Below, in pieces: positions 42,609-53,235 of a stretch of 64,000 bases of DNA. Every line of letters begins with the position of its first letter. Position 1 is the first letter of the stretch. The DNA comes from Metellina segmentata (Eukaryota > Arthropoda > Arachnida > Araneae > Tetragnathidae), in assembly GCA_947359465.1 (NCBI GenBank), contig OX375877.1, positions 54,080,944 through 54,144,943 on the forward strand, given 5' to 3'. Position numbers and translations under genes: made by a program. A model generated the notes under the pieces. It searched no databases and was not told where the DNA came from. It worked only from the letters and a program-made list of their open reading frames with translations.

Positions 42609-45600
42609 TTAACTTGTTAAAATTTCTATGAAACTTTCAACAGTTCTTTGCAATGTGTAATCTTGCCAATTCAATGCATTTATATCATTTAAACATCTGT
42701 GTAGCTCTTTGGTAGTGAATATATTCATATTTAATAAATACTTTACAGCATGTACATACCTTTCACAACTTAATTTGAAGTTTTTACTTGAAAGGAGAAA
42801 TTTAATATTTTGAGCACAAACAAACAGTCTAACATCAATAAAGTCTTTTGAGCATTTGGACCACAGCTGAATAAAATCTTCATCCACAATTTCATATTTT
42901 TCAGGAAAATGAGCAATTAATGCAATAAACATATCAACAGACAGAAGAGTTACAGCTTTCTTAACACTAGATGCAGTATCTTCTGCCATAAGTTCAAGCA
43001 TTTTAGAACAATGATTTGCAAGTGTATCTACAGAAACATCTTCAGACTTGGAATGAATTTTAAGAATTGTATTTCTAAAAAGAGAGATCCAATGACTGGT
43101 GTCTAAATATTTGTGAGGAACAACATCACTTTGGCCTTTAGACAGATGCTGAAATTTACTTTTAATATCCGATTTCATTGCATCAAGCAATAAATTAGCA
43201 TCACACCACTCCGTCACCTTGGCAACTGCATTTCGAAAGGATATTCTGGCACACATATCAATCACAGATTGTTTAGTATCATCAGACAATAACATTGTAA
43301 GAATTTTGTCAACTTCTTTGTAAATGTTTTCAATTAAACTACGCACCTTGTACAGAAGATCATCATACATTCCCAAGATACTAGAATCTACGAGAGCCTG
43401 AATCTGTGTCTGCTTGGAGGAGTTTTCACTTTGGGCACAAATGGATACATACTGTTCACTTTTTACAATATCCTGCACAAAACTCAATTTCAAATTGGTA
43501 ACTTCTGAGCGAATTTCGCTGATTGTCTTTGATGCCATTCGTTCTGATATGAAATCAGAAGTTTTCTTCAGGGAAGATGAGTGGAGAAAGAAAAAATTTT
43601 CTTCCAGCAAAGATTCCAATTTTTGTGCAGATGTTAATGAGGAGAGGGAAGATTGAGAAGTTGAGAGTGGAGTTATTTTACGCACGTCTCGCTTATTCTT
43701 TATCTCACTCAAAAAGTTGAATACGAGAACCTTGAATTCTATCAAATATGGACAACATGAGTGAATGAGCTGCTTGTCAATTACAGCCAGCATGTCTACA
43801 CCTTTCCTTTCATTTACCTGCGAGTACTGAAATGATATAGGTTGAAGCAATGCAGAGTATTTCTTTGGATAACATAACACTTCAAAAAGCCATCCAATCA
43901 GAAGCTGTAAAAACAGCATAGGCTGTGCATCATTAGCAGGGAAGCTTTTCCACCTATAAATATCAATCAACAGGTTCAAAGTTTCATCAACGCATTCAAG
44001 GTTTTGAGCTAGAGAATCCATCATACTTAGATATTCAACTATCCACGGAACAGTCAGAATAATATGATGGTTTTTTACTGCTTTTTTAAGCATATGTGGT
44101 AAGTCCAAAGGAGGAATTGCATTTTTTCTGGACTCCAAGTAGTGGTTTGCTATATGTAATGGTATCGCCTCTCCTTGCATGTATGGCAAAAAGTGAATAT
44201 ATCCCAGAAATTTCCCTAGCAAACGCAAGGTATGCAACAAGAAAATATATTTATCTTTTACTGTTCCTAACGAGTTCAACTCTGTATCAGAAAATATATC
44301 TGTATCATTCAGCTCCAGTATCTTACACACGAATACGTTTACCAGGTGTTGATTTAAACAAGGTGAAGCAGCAGCCACTATTAATTCAGAAAAAAAAGTC
44401 TGGATTCCATAGAATGTTGGTGGTGGGTTTAGACCACCAACACAGGAAGGTGTGATAAACCTATCCTGCAACTTTTTAAATTTGCTGGGGCAACTTTTTT
44501 GGATGTCACTCAGAAGCTCGTCATAAGCCTCGTTTACTTCAAAGCACATGCAACTTGCGATCAGTTGGGATTGAAACAGCCTTGCTAAGTGGTACAGGTT
44601 GAGGGAATTCGAACCTAGACTGATTAGCCGCTTTGCTTTGAGGGTGAAAATCTCTTTGTGCTTCGTCCCCACGTACTCTAGAGGTTGTTCTTGCCACTCA
44701 CGTAGAAGTTCGTAAAATAAATCTCTTTGCTTTTTAAAACAAATGAAGGAATTTTCACTAGTGAAGTTTATTCTGCTGTCATCTTCTAACTGAAATGGCA
44801 CTCGTGTTAAGGATGGTAGAGAAACAGCGGAATCCTCTTTTACTATGCAACGAAGCTGCAAAATATTCATGAGTTGTGGAGAAAACTTCAATAAATATGG
44901 CACTTCACTTAATAAACCAAGTGTAGTTTTGTCTAATATATGCAGCAAATGACTTTGTTGGCTCAGAACTGAGACAGCAAAATAAACACAATTGTGAAAG
45001 AAGGAAAACACACCAGTTCCAACTGGCAGGTCATTCTTGGTCACTTTTGAGGTTATAAGTTCAAATATGAAATACAATTCTACCGTAATATTAGGTATCA
45101 AAGCATTTGTCAATATGTAACAATAAACTTCAACGAAAAAGGATATTTCATTGAACATATCTATATTTTCTGGGTCAGGGAACAGATAATTATCAGTAGA
45201 AATAACTTTGCATTCTTTTATATCCATAATCGTAGCTTCAGGAACTGCACTAGAAACTACTGATGGTTTTGCTAATTTATCTCTCGTCTGCTTCAACATA
45301 TCTCTTTCATGCTGTAAATCGGACGATTCATCTTGAAAAGTAGAATTACTGAACACATCACTCTGAATTTTATTGGCAGGTAATTCAAAATGTGGTTTGC
45401 CGAACTTTGATGAACTATTACTAACTACTTGCACAGGGGTAGGTGTAATTCTCTTCCGGGATTTGGTATCAATTACTTTGCAACCAAGAGGGGGAAATGC
45501 ATCAAAGCTATTTAAATCTGCTTTGTTGGTATAGCTGTCAACAGGTGGAAAAGCATTAAGATTACTAAAATCTGGTGGTTTATTCACTAGCGTCAATTTA

Positions 45601-46076
45601 TTTTTCTGAGCATTACCTTTGCCTTCTCTACGTTTCTGTTGGTAAGGTGTACATCCTATAGTTATAACTTGAGCCTTTTTGCCAGGATGGTTATGAGTGG
45701 ACGATTGGTTTTCAGTAAAATTAATTACACTTGATAGGGTTAAGTTATTAACTCCATTTTTTTTCTTGATTGGAATGTTGACTGAATTAGTTTTTGTCTT
45801 TTGTGATGTTTCCACAGTTGGAAAATGAGGTTGATTGATTGGCACTGTACGAGTTTTAGGTGAATAAGTTTTGCCATCAATCACGGTTTCAGTGCCTTTT
45901 TCATTCCGTGGTAACCATAAGCACTGTTCTTTTATATAATTTACGAAGTAAGGAATGAATTTCGAGATTTCTTCTGACTTAAGTTCTAATTGATCAGTGT
46001 TGTTAGACTGCAACCACTGGATCAAATCGTTTACCTCCAACCGTCTAGACAAAATATTTTTTATGATTTCGGCCAT
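42609..46076 (-). CDS. CDAN1: codanin-1
   Basis: The 1155-residue protein is close to the human length (1227). It opens with a helical N-terminus (LIQWLQSNNTDQLELKSEEI, FIPYFVNYIKEQ), then a basic low-complexity region with PPDFSNLNAFPPV (168-179), a second FDAFPPLG (191-198) and RKRITPTPV (207-215), which corresponds to the B-domain-like motif by which human codanin-1 is thought to bind Asf1. Then come HERDMLKQTRDKL (256-268) and FICFKKQRDLFYELLREW (444-461), both conserved in the family. The rest is helical, including the codanin-1 C-terminal domain. Codanin-1 binds the histone chaperone Asf1 and restrains it in the cytoplasm; mutations in the human gene cause congenital dyserythropoietic anaemia type I. 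The gene has no intron in the coding region, unlike the many-exon human gene. The start ATG at 46074-46076 gives the conserved N-terminus. The opposite-strand frames inside it are shadows. Confidence 0.92.
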   Translation of the reverse strand: MAEIIKNILSRRLEVNDLIQWLQSNNTDQLELKSEEISKFIPYFVNYIKEQCLWLPRNEKGTETVIDGKTYSPKTRTVPINQPHFPTVETSQKTKTNSVNIPIKKKNGVNNLTLSSVINFTENQSSTHNHPGKKAQVITIGCTPYQQKRREGKGNAQKNKLTLVNKPPDFSNLNAFPPVDSYTNKADLNSFDAFPPLGCKVIDTKSRKRITPTPVQVVSNSSSKFGKPHFELPANKIQSDVFSNSTFQDESSDLQHERDMLKQTRDKLAKPSVVSSAVPEATIMDIKECKVISTDNYLFPDPENIDMFNEISFFVEVYCYILTNALIPNITVELYFIFELITSKVTKNDLPVGTGVFSFFHNCVYFAVSVLSQQSHLLHILDKTTLGLLSEVPYLLKFSPQLMNILQLRCIVKEDSAVSLPSLTRVPFQLEDDSRINFTSENSFICFKKQRDLFYELLREWQEQPLEYVGTKHKEIFTLKAKRLISLGSNSLNLYHLARLFQSQLIASCMCFEVNEAYDELLSDIQKSCPSKFKKLQDRFITPSCVGGLNPPPTFYGIQTFFSELIVAAASPCLNQHLVNVFVCKILELNDTDIFSDTELNSLGTVKDKYIFLLHTLRLLGKFLGYIHFLPYMQGEAIPLHIANHYLESRKNAIPPLDLPHMLKKAVKNHHIILTVPWIVEYLSMMDSLAQNLECVDETLNLLIDIYRWKSFPANDAQPMLFLQLLIGWLFEVLCYPKKYSALLQPISFQYSQVNERKGVDMLAVIDKQLIHSCCPYLIEFKVLVFNFLSEIKNKRDVRKITPLSTSQSSLSSLTSAQKLESLLEENFFFLHSSSLKKTSDFISERMASKTISEIRSEVTNLKLSFVQDIVKSEQYVSICAQSENSSKQTQIQALVDSSILGMYDDLLYKVRSLIENIYKEVDKILTMLLSDDTKQSVIDMCARISFRNAVAKVTEWCDANLLLDAMKSDIKSKFQHLSKGQSDVVPHKYLDTSHWISLFRNTILKIHSKSEDVSVDTLANHCSKMLELMAEDTASSVKKAVTLLSVDMFIALIAHFPEKYEIVDEDFIQLWSKCSKDFIDVRLFVCAQNIKFLLSSKNFKLSCERYVHAVKYLLNMNIFTTKELHRCLNDINALNWQDYTLQRTVESFIEILTS

Positions 46077-46319
46077 TGCTTCACATTTATCTTTGGAATG
46101 CGACTTTCACACATTGAAGATGTTCAGATCAAACTAATCGAAAATGAACTCGTGATTGAGTCCAAAAAAACGTAAATAGATTAGTAACACAAACCAACAC
46201 TGATGATTAAATCATATCACAACATTGATGCCACAACGGTACGAAACTACCGCGTTTACAACATTGCCAGATATAGTACCTTAAATTCCATTTCCAACTT
46301 AGCCCGTTGTGTTGCTTCT
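46077..46319. other. upstream region of codanin-1
   Basis: About 240 bp of AT-rich DNA between the start codon and a SINE fragment. Promoter elements must lie here or beyond, but I see no clear motif. Confidence 0.4.
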
Positions 46320-46465
46320 GTAATGGGACGTTGGTTGGGTTGGTGTGGAAGTTTGGAGAGTGGGGTGCCAGCTCAGGTGTTGTCTCGTCATCTGATCGTG
46401 GTTCAAAATTACGTGGTGGTGTCCTCGGATTTTTCCCGAACCGTCGCCCATAGCCAGTAGTATCT
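46320..46465 (+). repeat. SINE 3'-part fragment
   Basis: Contains GTGGAAGTTTGGAGAGTGGG, CATCTGATCGTGGTTCAAAA and the CCTCGGA..TTCCCGAACCGTCGCC tail, as in the copies at 30797 and 35420. The tRNA head is missing. Confidence 0.7.
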
Positions 46466-46975
46466 ATGCATCTTGGAAGCATCTGGTATGCTGGGTTCAA
46501 AGTATGTAGCATTTATGAATACTGAGTATAATCTTTCTTTTCTTAAAGCTCTACATCAAAATATGGCAACACCAATTAAAGGGAGAATAACTTCTTGTAA
46601 ACAAAAGATTGTTGATCTGGTTCTGCTGAAACTTAAGCATTTCAGTACAATGTTACCCGGTGCACCGACCATAGTTTCTATATTTTCATTTGGCAACTTC
46701 TTTCTCGTTGCACCGGGTTACTCTACTTTAGTGTTGTTTTTTTTCCTTTTTGTCCTTTTGGCGCTTTTAATTTTGGCGGCCTCATTTGTTGGATCGATGT
46801 TTTTAAACGAATGATTATATGAAATTGTCGAAGCATTTGCCATTTGCATTTACCGAAGGAAGGAGGGAGATGGAGAGTGGGCTGTGGTGATTTTTCTGCC
46901 GAACTAACGTTCTTTCATTTAGAAGCCAAATTTGTGTAAGCAATAATATATTCATTTGAAATTGAAGATTTTCTT
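46466..46975. other. spacer with a short inverted repeat
   Basis: GTTACCCGGTGCACCGA (near 46649) and the inverted TCGTTGCACCGGGTTAC (near 46705) bracket about 40 bp and could form a hairpin or be the ends of a tiny fold-back element. A long plus-strand frame here (46473-46814) ends in a hydrophobic T-rich translation and is probably chance. Confidence 0.45.
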
Positions 46976-48060
46976 TCCCATACATTTGTTTCGCAAATTA
47001 TGTTATTCCGTTGGGTTAGCTTGTATTTAAATGTTATCCAACGGAATGTACTTTTTGGCGGGCATATGAAAGCTCTTTATTTGCTTATTTTCCCTAAATT
47101 TTATATCCCGTTTTGAAATGTATTGTTCGCTTGCTAATTAGACATTTTGTTTCACTTACATTTGCTTCGCAAATTGTTTTGTTCCGTTAAGTTAGTTTGT
47201 ATTTCAATGCTATCCAACAGAATATATTTGTTGACCGTGAGATGAAGGCTCATCATTTTTGTTTATTTTCCCTTCATTTTATATCCCGTTTTAAAATGTT
47301 TTGCTCACTTGCTGTGCCAAATGGTAAATAACGTTGAGTTAGCTTGATTTTAAGTGCTACAAAACGGAATTTACTTTTTGGCGGGCAGATGAAATTTCTC
47401 GGTCAGGTGCCTATTTTACCTATTTCATTCCTTTATTTCCCTTTGTGTGTTGTATTGTTCATTTGCTATGCTAAATGGTGAATTGCGTTGAGTTAGCTTG
47501 TTTTTAAATGCTACCCAATGGAATTTACTTTTGGGTGGGCAGATAAAATTCCTGTTCCGATTGCTTATTTTACTTGCATATTAAAAGAAAACACGATTTA
47601 TGTTTCTGGTGTTGCCCACTGCACTAGAAGCCTGTGAGTTGTAGGCAGTGCATGTGTGATTTCTCTCATCTGTGTCGGTAAAAATTTCACTGTATGCATG
47701 TTTATTACTTGATGTATATCTTGTGTGTATTGCAGATAGGCCAAATATGGCAAGCACCCAAAAAAATCAAATGTCTGACATCTTTCCCTTCTGTATTGGG
47801 CCTAGGAGTCTGTTATGTTTCACAGATGTGACATATTCAACTACTCGCATATTTGATTGTTTTTTATGGAGTGTTCCATTGTTTGTCTGCTATGTGTGTG
47901 CTAAATGGTGAATCGTGTTGAGTTTGCTTGTTTTTAAATGCTACTCAACCAAATTCACTTTTTAGTGGGCAGTGAAGATATCCGTTCAATCACATATTTT
48001 AATCTTGAATACCTATGAAAGTTCCATTGAGCTGGATTCTTTTTAATGCTAACTAGCAAA
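46976..48060. repeat. degenerate tandem repeat, unit about 140-190 bp
   Basis: Recurring words in the same order: GTTGAGTTAGCTTG (near 47011, 47198, 47331, 47485 and 47917), AATGCTA(C/T)CCAA, GGAATTTACTTTT, GG(C/T)GGGCAGATGAAA, a TATTTTCCC/TATCCCGTTTT segment, and TTGTTCA(C/T)TTGCTATGCTAAATGGT. About five clear units and a weak sixth are diverged from each other. The gap between the fourth and fifth is about three unit lengths and is partly unrecognisable. Confidence 0.7.
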
Positions 48061-50424
48061 ATTAATTGAGACTATTTGTTTAAAAATCATTCCTTTTTCT
48101 AACAGATGTGATGTATGTTTCTTTAATTAATTTTTTTTGCAGCCTTTGCAAACACCACAAAAATGAAAATTTTCTTGCTGTTGTAAATGCTTCTGCTGAT
48201 TAGTTAAATATGTTTAAAATATCTCAATAAATTCCTTAATAGTGGGTTCTTTTTAGGTGAAAAAAAGAATGCTTTGACTAAATATGAGCCCAAATGCCTT
48301 GATACATGTTATGAATTATCAAGAATTTATTTTGCTTGAAAAAACCTGTATTTCCCATTTTAGCCTCTACTCCCAACTATCTGTTAGTCACTGAATTTTC
48401 TTTCTGTTAATTTGCATTGTGGATATCAAATGTATATTATACTATATACGCTTTTTATTTTTGGAGAATATTTCGGATATATTTGTCAATTTTTATTCTT
48501 TGGGCTAGTATTTTTTTTTTCAATAATTTATTCCCACGACACTAAGGTTGTGGGTATGTCCACTGTCATATAAACCTCCAAGTTGTAGGCGGCACAAGTT
48601 CAATGCCTTCCTGGATGTATTTCTCTCGTGTACGTAAAACTATGGTTGTGTATCTATATCCATTACTTGATATTGTATGCCTGGTGCTGTATGATTAAAT
48701 TTGGTCCTTGCACCATACAAACACAACACTAAAATAAAATTTTAAATTCCAAGCAAGATCTATTGTTTAAGTAATTAATCATTAAAGCACATTTCTGGTA
48801 TTTTTGTTCAAAGATTTTTGAAACAGAGCTGAAGAGCAGATACAATAAAGTTCTTAATTTTTTAAATTATGTTCAAATAGCTTGGGTACTTAACATGGTA
48901 AAATAGAATACACAAATCTGGATTCCAGGATGGAGGCTCTTCAGTGAAAGTAATTTGGGTATTAAAAGATGTTATGGCTAAAAAAAGTAGCAATAAAATG
49001 TTAATATGTGCTTTATTATTTAGTCCAAAGTGAATTTAATCTTGTACATCCTTAGAAGTGATGATGAACTTTGCAAAACTCCCAAAACTGCATGGCCCTT
49101 GCAGAATAAAAAATCAACCCAAAAGAAATTTAATACCAACATTAATGTTAAGGAATTTTTTTTTCTCAACAATTTTCATTTTAACAGCTGCTCTTAATAT
49201 TATTGATTCATTACTTTCATTTTTATATTTTTTGGCATAGAAGTGTAAAATGTATAAAGGAATGGTTAGTAGATTTACAATATACATAATGTGGTTCTAA
49301 GCAGAAACTAAAAAAAACTTAAATTTTTAAACACAATGTGCACTTAAAAATGTTTGTTTTATTTTGCTGTATTAAGTAACCACTTTAAGTATTCCGAAGA
49401 ACACCTTTTTTTTTAAATCGATTTAAATTCCCTTGAATAGGATTTTTGTCATTTAAAGGATCAACACACAGTATTACACGAAACGCAGTTCTTACAAGGA
49501 AAGAAAAACAGGTATCTTCACATTTTCTGTGAAAATCAATAGATGGTGACATACGGCCTATTCATTTATTATAGTAAAGAATATTTTCTAGTGTCATATT
49601 TTAAAATTTTTATGAAAAATAATTTTAATTTATAAAATTAAAGCATTTCCTGTACACATCCCTTTGCTAGGTTTATATGTAAAATTCAAACAGTATGGTT
49701 TGAAAAACTTACAAATTTGAGTACAAGAATTATTTTAGCCTAACAGGTAAATAGTCTTCAAAGATCTGGAAAAAAATATACACGCAATCTAAAATTTAAC
49801 CTTTTAATGAAGTTTCCATTATATTTTATAAAATAGTTAATGGTAATCTATATTGTAAGTAATGCATATTCATCTCATGTCACCCAGATATTGGATGTAT
49901 CTTCAAGAAAATAACGATCACAGAGGCGCATAATTGGGACACCTTTTATGGTTGAAAAAGATTACCAACAGTATAGAAAAAAAATTATTTAATTAACAAA
50001 ATTAAATAGGATTCATACATGAATAGATAATTTATTAAATCTAAAAACATTTTTTGAGTAATGCTTGAATCCTTGATTTGAAAAATTGGTATATAAAAGA
50101 ATTTGTCAAGCTCCTGAATAACTAATTAGTGCTCGAGTAAAGAACAGTGAATATAGTGTTTACTTTGAATTGCATTAAACATTTACAAATTGAAAAATGT
50201 TCAGAATGTTTTCAACATGGCTTTCACTAATCAAAAAACTCTTATCCTTATCCCAGTGCTACATTCAACCAGTTTTGCATTTAAAATATCAAGGAATGGT
50301 GTATGCATGGATTTTAATTGTACAATTTTTCCATCCGATCTTAGCAAGAACCGCAACAATCAAGACCTGATTTAGACTGCTTGACAGCACTTTTGAAAAG
50401 ACTGAGCATTCAGATTGTAGGTAT
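48061..50424. other. AT-rich DNA, no gene seen
   Basis: Only short chance frames. Confidence 0.5.
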
Positions 50425-50565
50425 TTCAATTGGCGTCGTACTGTTAACGACGATCCGGGATCAATCCCAACGGGAAAGAATCGAGGACAAAATGTAATTT
50501 TGAACCATGGTCAGATCGCGAGGCAACACCTGAGATGACACCCCACTCTCCAAACTTCCACAATC
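50425..50565 (-). repeat. SINE 3'-part fragment
   Basis: The minus strand shows TTGTGGAAGTTTGGAGAGTG, CTGACCATGGTTCAAAAT, CCTCGATTCTTTCCCGTTGG and GATCCCGGATCGTCGTTAAC, the 3' body and tail of the same SINE family. Confidence 0.7.
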
Positions 50566-51352
50566 CTTTTCTGGATCTTGCGCCATAAAACCCACACTTC
50601 CACGGCAACATTCAGATTGTGATGTGAATTACGGATTTAATTATAGTTCTACAAAATTTGACTAATGGAAATGTAGTAATATAATAGAATCCGTATCTAA
50701 ACGTCAGTAACATGTTATTATTCTGGAGAATAAAGAATTTGCCTCTCATCTTTTATAAAATTTTTAACCTACTTTTAAATGCCATTTCAAAGATTTTTGG
50801 CTGAATAGATACTGGTTTATTATCACAAAATCAATAACTGACTGTAATTAATTTTTAATACACATCAATAAACATGTATAACCATTATATAGCAACTTAC
50901 CTTCGAAATGTATTAATTTAATTTAGGAAACGTTTCTAATTAGTAAAGTGCAGAAGATTATAATCCGTTTTGTACGAAAAATATTCAAATATAATTTATC
51001 TACCTTAAACACCAGCTTCAGTCACATTTTAATCAAGAACAATGCAAAAAATATCGATACTTTCTTAAGATATATGAAAAAATATCTTTTGTAAAAGCAG
51101 TTCTGCGCATTCCAATCCGTCATTTTATGATTTTCTGGTTGGGTAACTATGATTAAAAAACAAAATTTTTCCATTTCGGTGGAGCTAAGTTATGATGTCG
51201 ACATTTGTAGCAGTAAAATCTAGGATACTGACCCAGACCAAAATGTACTAAAAAGGTTTTCGTAGATTGCAGTTTGTCTTTTATAAAAAATTGTAAAACA
51301 ATTTTTGGATTTTATACGTTTCTAGAACTGATAAAACTAAAATATAATCAAT
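50566..51352. other. AT-rich DNA, no gene seen
   Basis: No coding signal before the protease relic that follows. Confidence 0.5.
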
Positions 51353-52017
51353 TTGCAGAGTCTTGTGTCTAATTTTTTTAAATGTAATCATACTGATGAA
51401 ACCAATTCTTCAAATATGGTAGTCAAAGTGAATGGTATAGAACCTACAAATTTTATGCCTAAGTCATTAGATGTAGATGTAACATTAGAAGAAACCATTT
51501 TATTTCAAGTATCTAAGTACTTTAAAAGGGGATGGCTAGATGATACAATAGTAGATTCTTTTCTTTATAAACTTATAGAAAATTCAATCCGTTTTATGTT
51601 TATTGAGTCCGTATCTTCAGCTGCACTTTCACAAAGCAAAAAAAAATTTTAATTCTTTCAAATTGGTACTGTACTTAAAGCAAACATTTTTTCCCCTACT
51701 AACCTTGATAGTCACTGGGTGTTGTTATTTGTTGATACTGAAAAATATGTATTTGAGTTTTATGAGCCTTTTAACAAAGCTCCTAGTAAAAATTGTTCAG
51801 ACATAATTAGTGTATGGAGGGAAATATTCAATTCATTCTTTAATTCATCTATAACATTGACATTTTATCTCCCCCTCACATAAATCAAAATGATGACATG
51901 AACTGTGGAGTTTTTATTTGTTATTATGCATGTAAAAAATGTAACAATGTATCCTTGCTAGTTGAATTTGATGTAATAACTTTCAGAAAATTTATGTATG
52001 ATTGCATCATAGGGTAG
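51353..52017 (+). pseudogene. Ulp1/C48-type cysteine protease domain, frameshifted
   Basis: Three consecutive frames give one C48 (Ulp1/SENP-like) domain: SKYFKRGWLDDTIVDSFLYK (about 51513-51572), then after a shift in an A/T run near 51640 SPTNLDSHWVLLFVDTEKYV with FEFYEPFN (51693-51775), then after a second shift near 51870 INQNDDMNCGVFICYYA (about 51885-51935), ending at TAG 52015-52017. Catalytic His (SHWVL), Gln (NQND) and Cys (NCGVF) are in place; where an Asp is usual there is Glu (FYEPF). C48 proteases remove SUMO-like tags, and similar domains are often found as extra genes in large DNA transposons. Whether this was host or transposon is open; the lack of neighbouring exons and the surrounding repeats favour a transposon. 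Confidence 0.72.
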
Positions 52018-52245
52018 TACAAAATATCTCAATTATAAAAATTATAAGATATGTACAATAGTTGATAAGTGATTTTGAAGAGTTGGTTGTCTATAAAAAC
52101 TGTTCCATATGCATGTACCGTTATATAAATATTCAGTGTTGAGATAACTATTGCTCATGAACACCTTTTGTGGGAAAATATTTGTAAAAACTTGCAACTA
52201 CTATAACTCATTTTTGGTGTGTGGTGTTTTACAGAGATACGTCAT
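52018..52245. other. AT-rich spacer
   Basis: Nothing recognised. Confidence 0.4.
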
Positions 52246-52360
52246 ATCTATTCTCAAAAAAAAATATTTTGGAAGTTTTTTGCATTTTTTTGTGCCCCAC
52301 TCTCCTTCCTGGTGTGGCTACCTAATATATATAAATTTTTTCAATTTTTTTTTTAAAGAA
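52246..52360 (+). repeat. ~115-bp dispersed repeat, copy 1
   Basis: TCTCAAAAAAAAATATTTTG, GAAGTTTTTTGCAT, CCCACTCTCC..CCTGG and GTGGCTACCTAATATATATA match 61757-61885 in the same order. Confidence 0.75.
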
Positions 52361-53235
52361 CATGCAAAAAACTCCAAATAGGCAAAATGGTCCGAAATAT
52401 GCAAAATAAATTCGGGTTTCGTTGGTTGCAAATTGCTAAAAATACACTCCATACGGATTTCTATCAACATTAGGGGCTGAAAAAAGGATATGCAAAATCT
52501 GAGCTCTAGTGATCTATTTAAAAATTATTGCCGTTACTCAAAAGCAATACGTTGTCTTTTTACTTAAACCTTGTACTTAACTTGTAAATGCTTATTTTTG
52601 ATCCCAAAATATAAAAGGTTTTAATCCTTAAAAATTAGTAGTTCCGTTTAATTAATATGGAAGGACTTCACTGAAAGGGACCGTCGTTGTAGTGAAACTT
52701 TGTTTTAAAAGCCCTACTTCGGATATATTTACCAGTCATTTTAATTAGCAGTTATATTAGCACAATTCGCCACCTCATTCCATCATCTAAACGTTGGTGG
52801 TTACTCATTTTTACTGTTACAATTTGAAATTAACCGATTGTTGCAAAATAACACCAAGAAATTCGCCGAGGTGTGCTAGCGAACGAAATGCGTCTTAACT
52901 TACACGCGCTTATAAAGCCTGTTTCTCTACTGGCTCTGTCTACACACACGTGTACGCTTACGTATTTGACGTACAAAATTTACATTTTTGTCTAGAAGCA
53001 GTGGTTTTACATTCAGTTCTGTTCTTTTCATGTAATTCGATAAAATATGCAAATTCTCTTAATTTATTTCACCAGTGTATATTATTTGTATTCTCCCGAA
53101 ATGTATGAACTGCACCCTCAGTAAAAAGGCTGAACAATCCACCAGGAAAAAATTCAGGACAGTTCACTCTCAGGCAGTTACCCGTATTTACTTCAAATAA
53201 GAAAGCCGACAATTTAAAAGACCCTATATTGTAAA
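52361..53235. other. AT-rich DNA, no gene seen
   Basis: No coding or repeat signal that I can support. Confidence 0.5.

Noticed and set aside
43414..44455. plus-strand genes of 80 and 119 codons
   Set aside because: They lie entirely within the minus-strand codanin-1 coding region and are shadow frames.
46473..46814. 113-codon plus-strand gene with a membrane segment
   Set aside because: The hydrophobic part is encoded by T-rich low-complexity DNA, the start lies at the edge of a SINE fragment, and there is no family resemblance.
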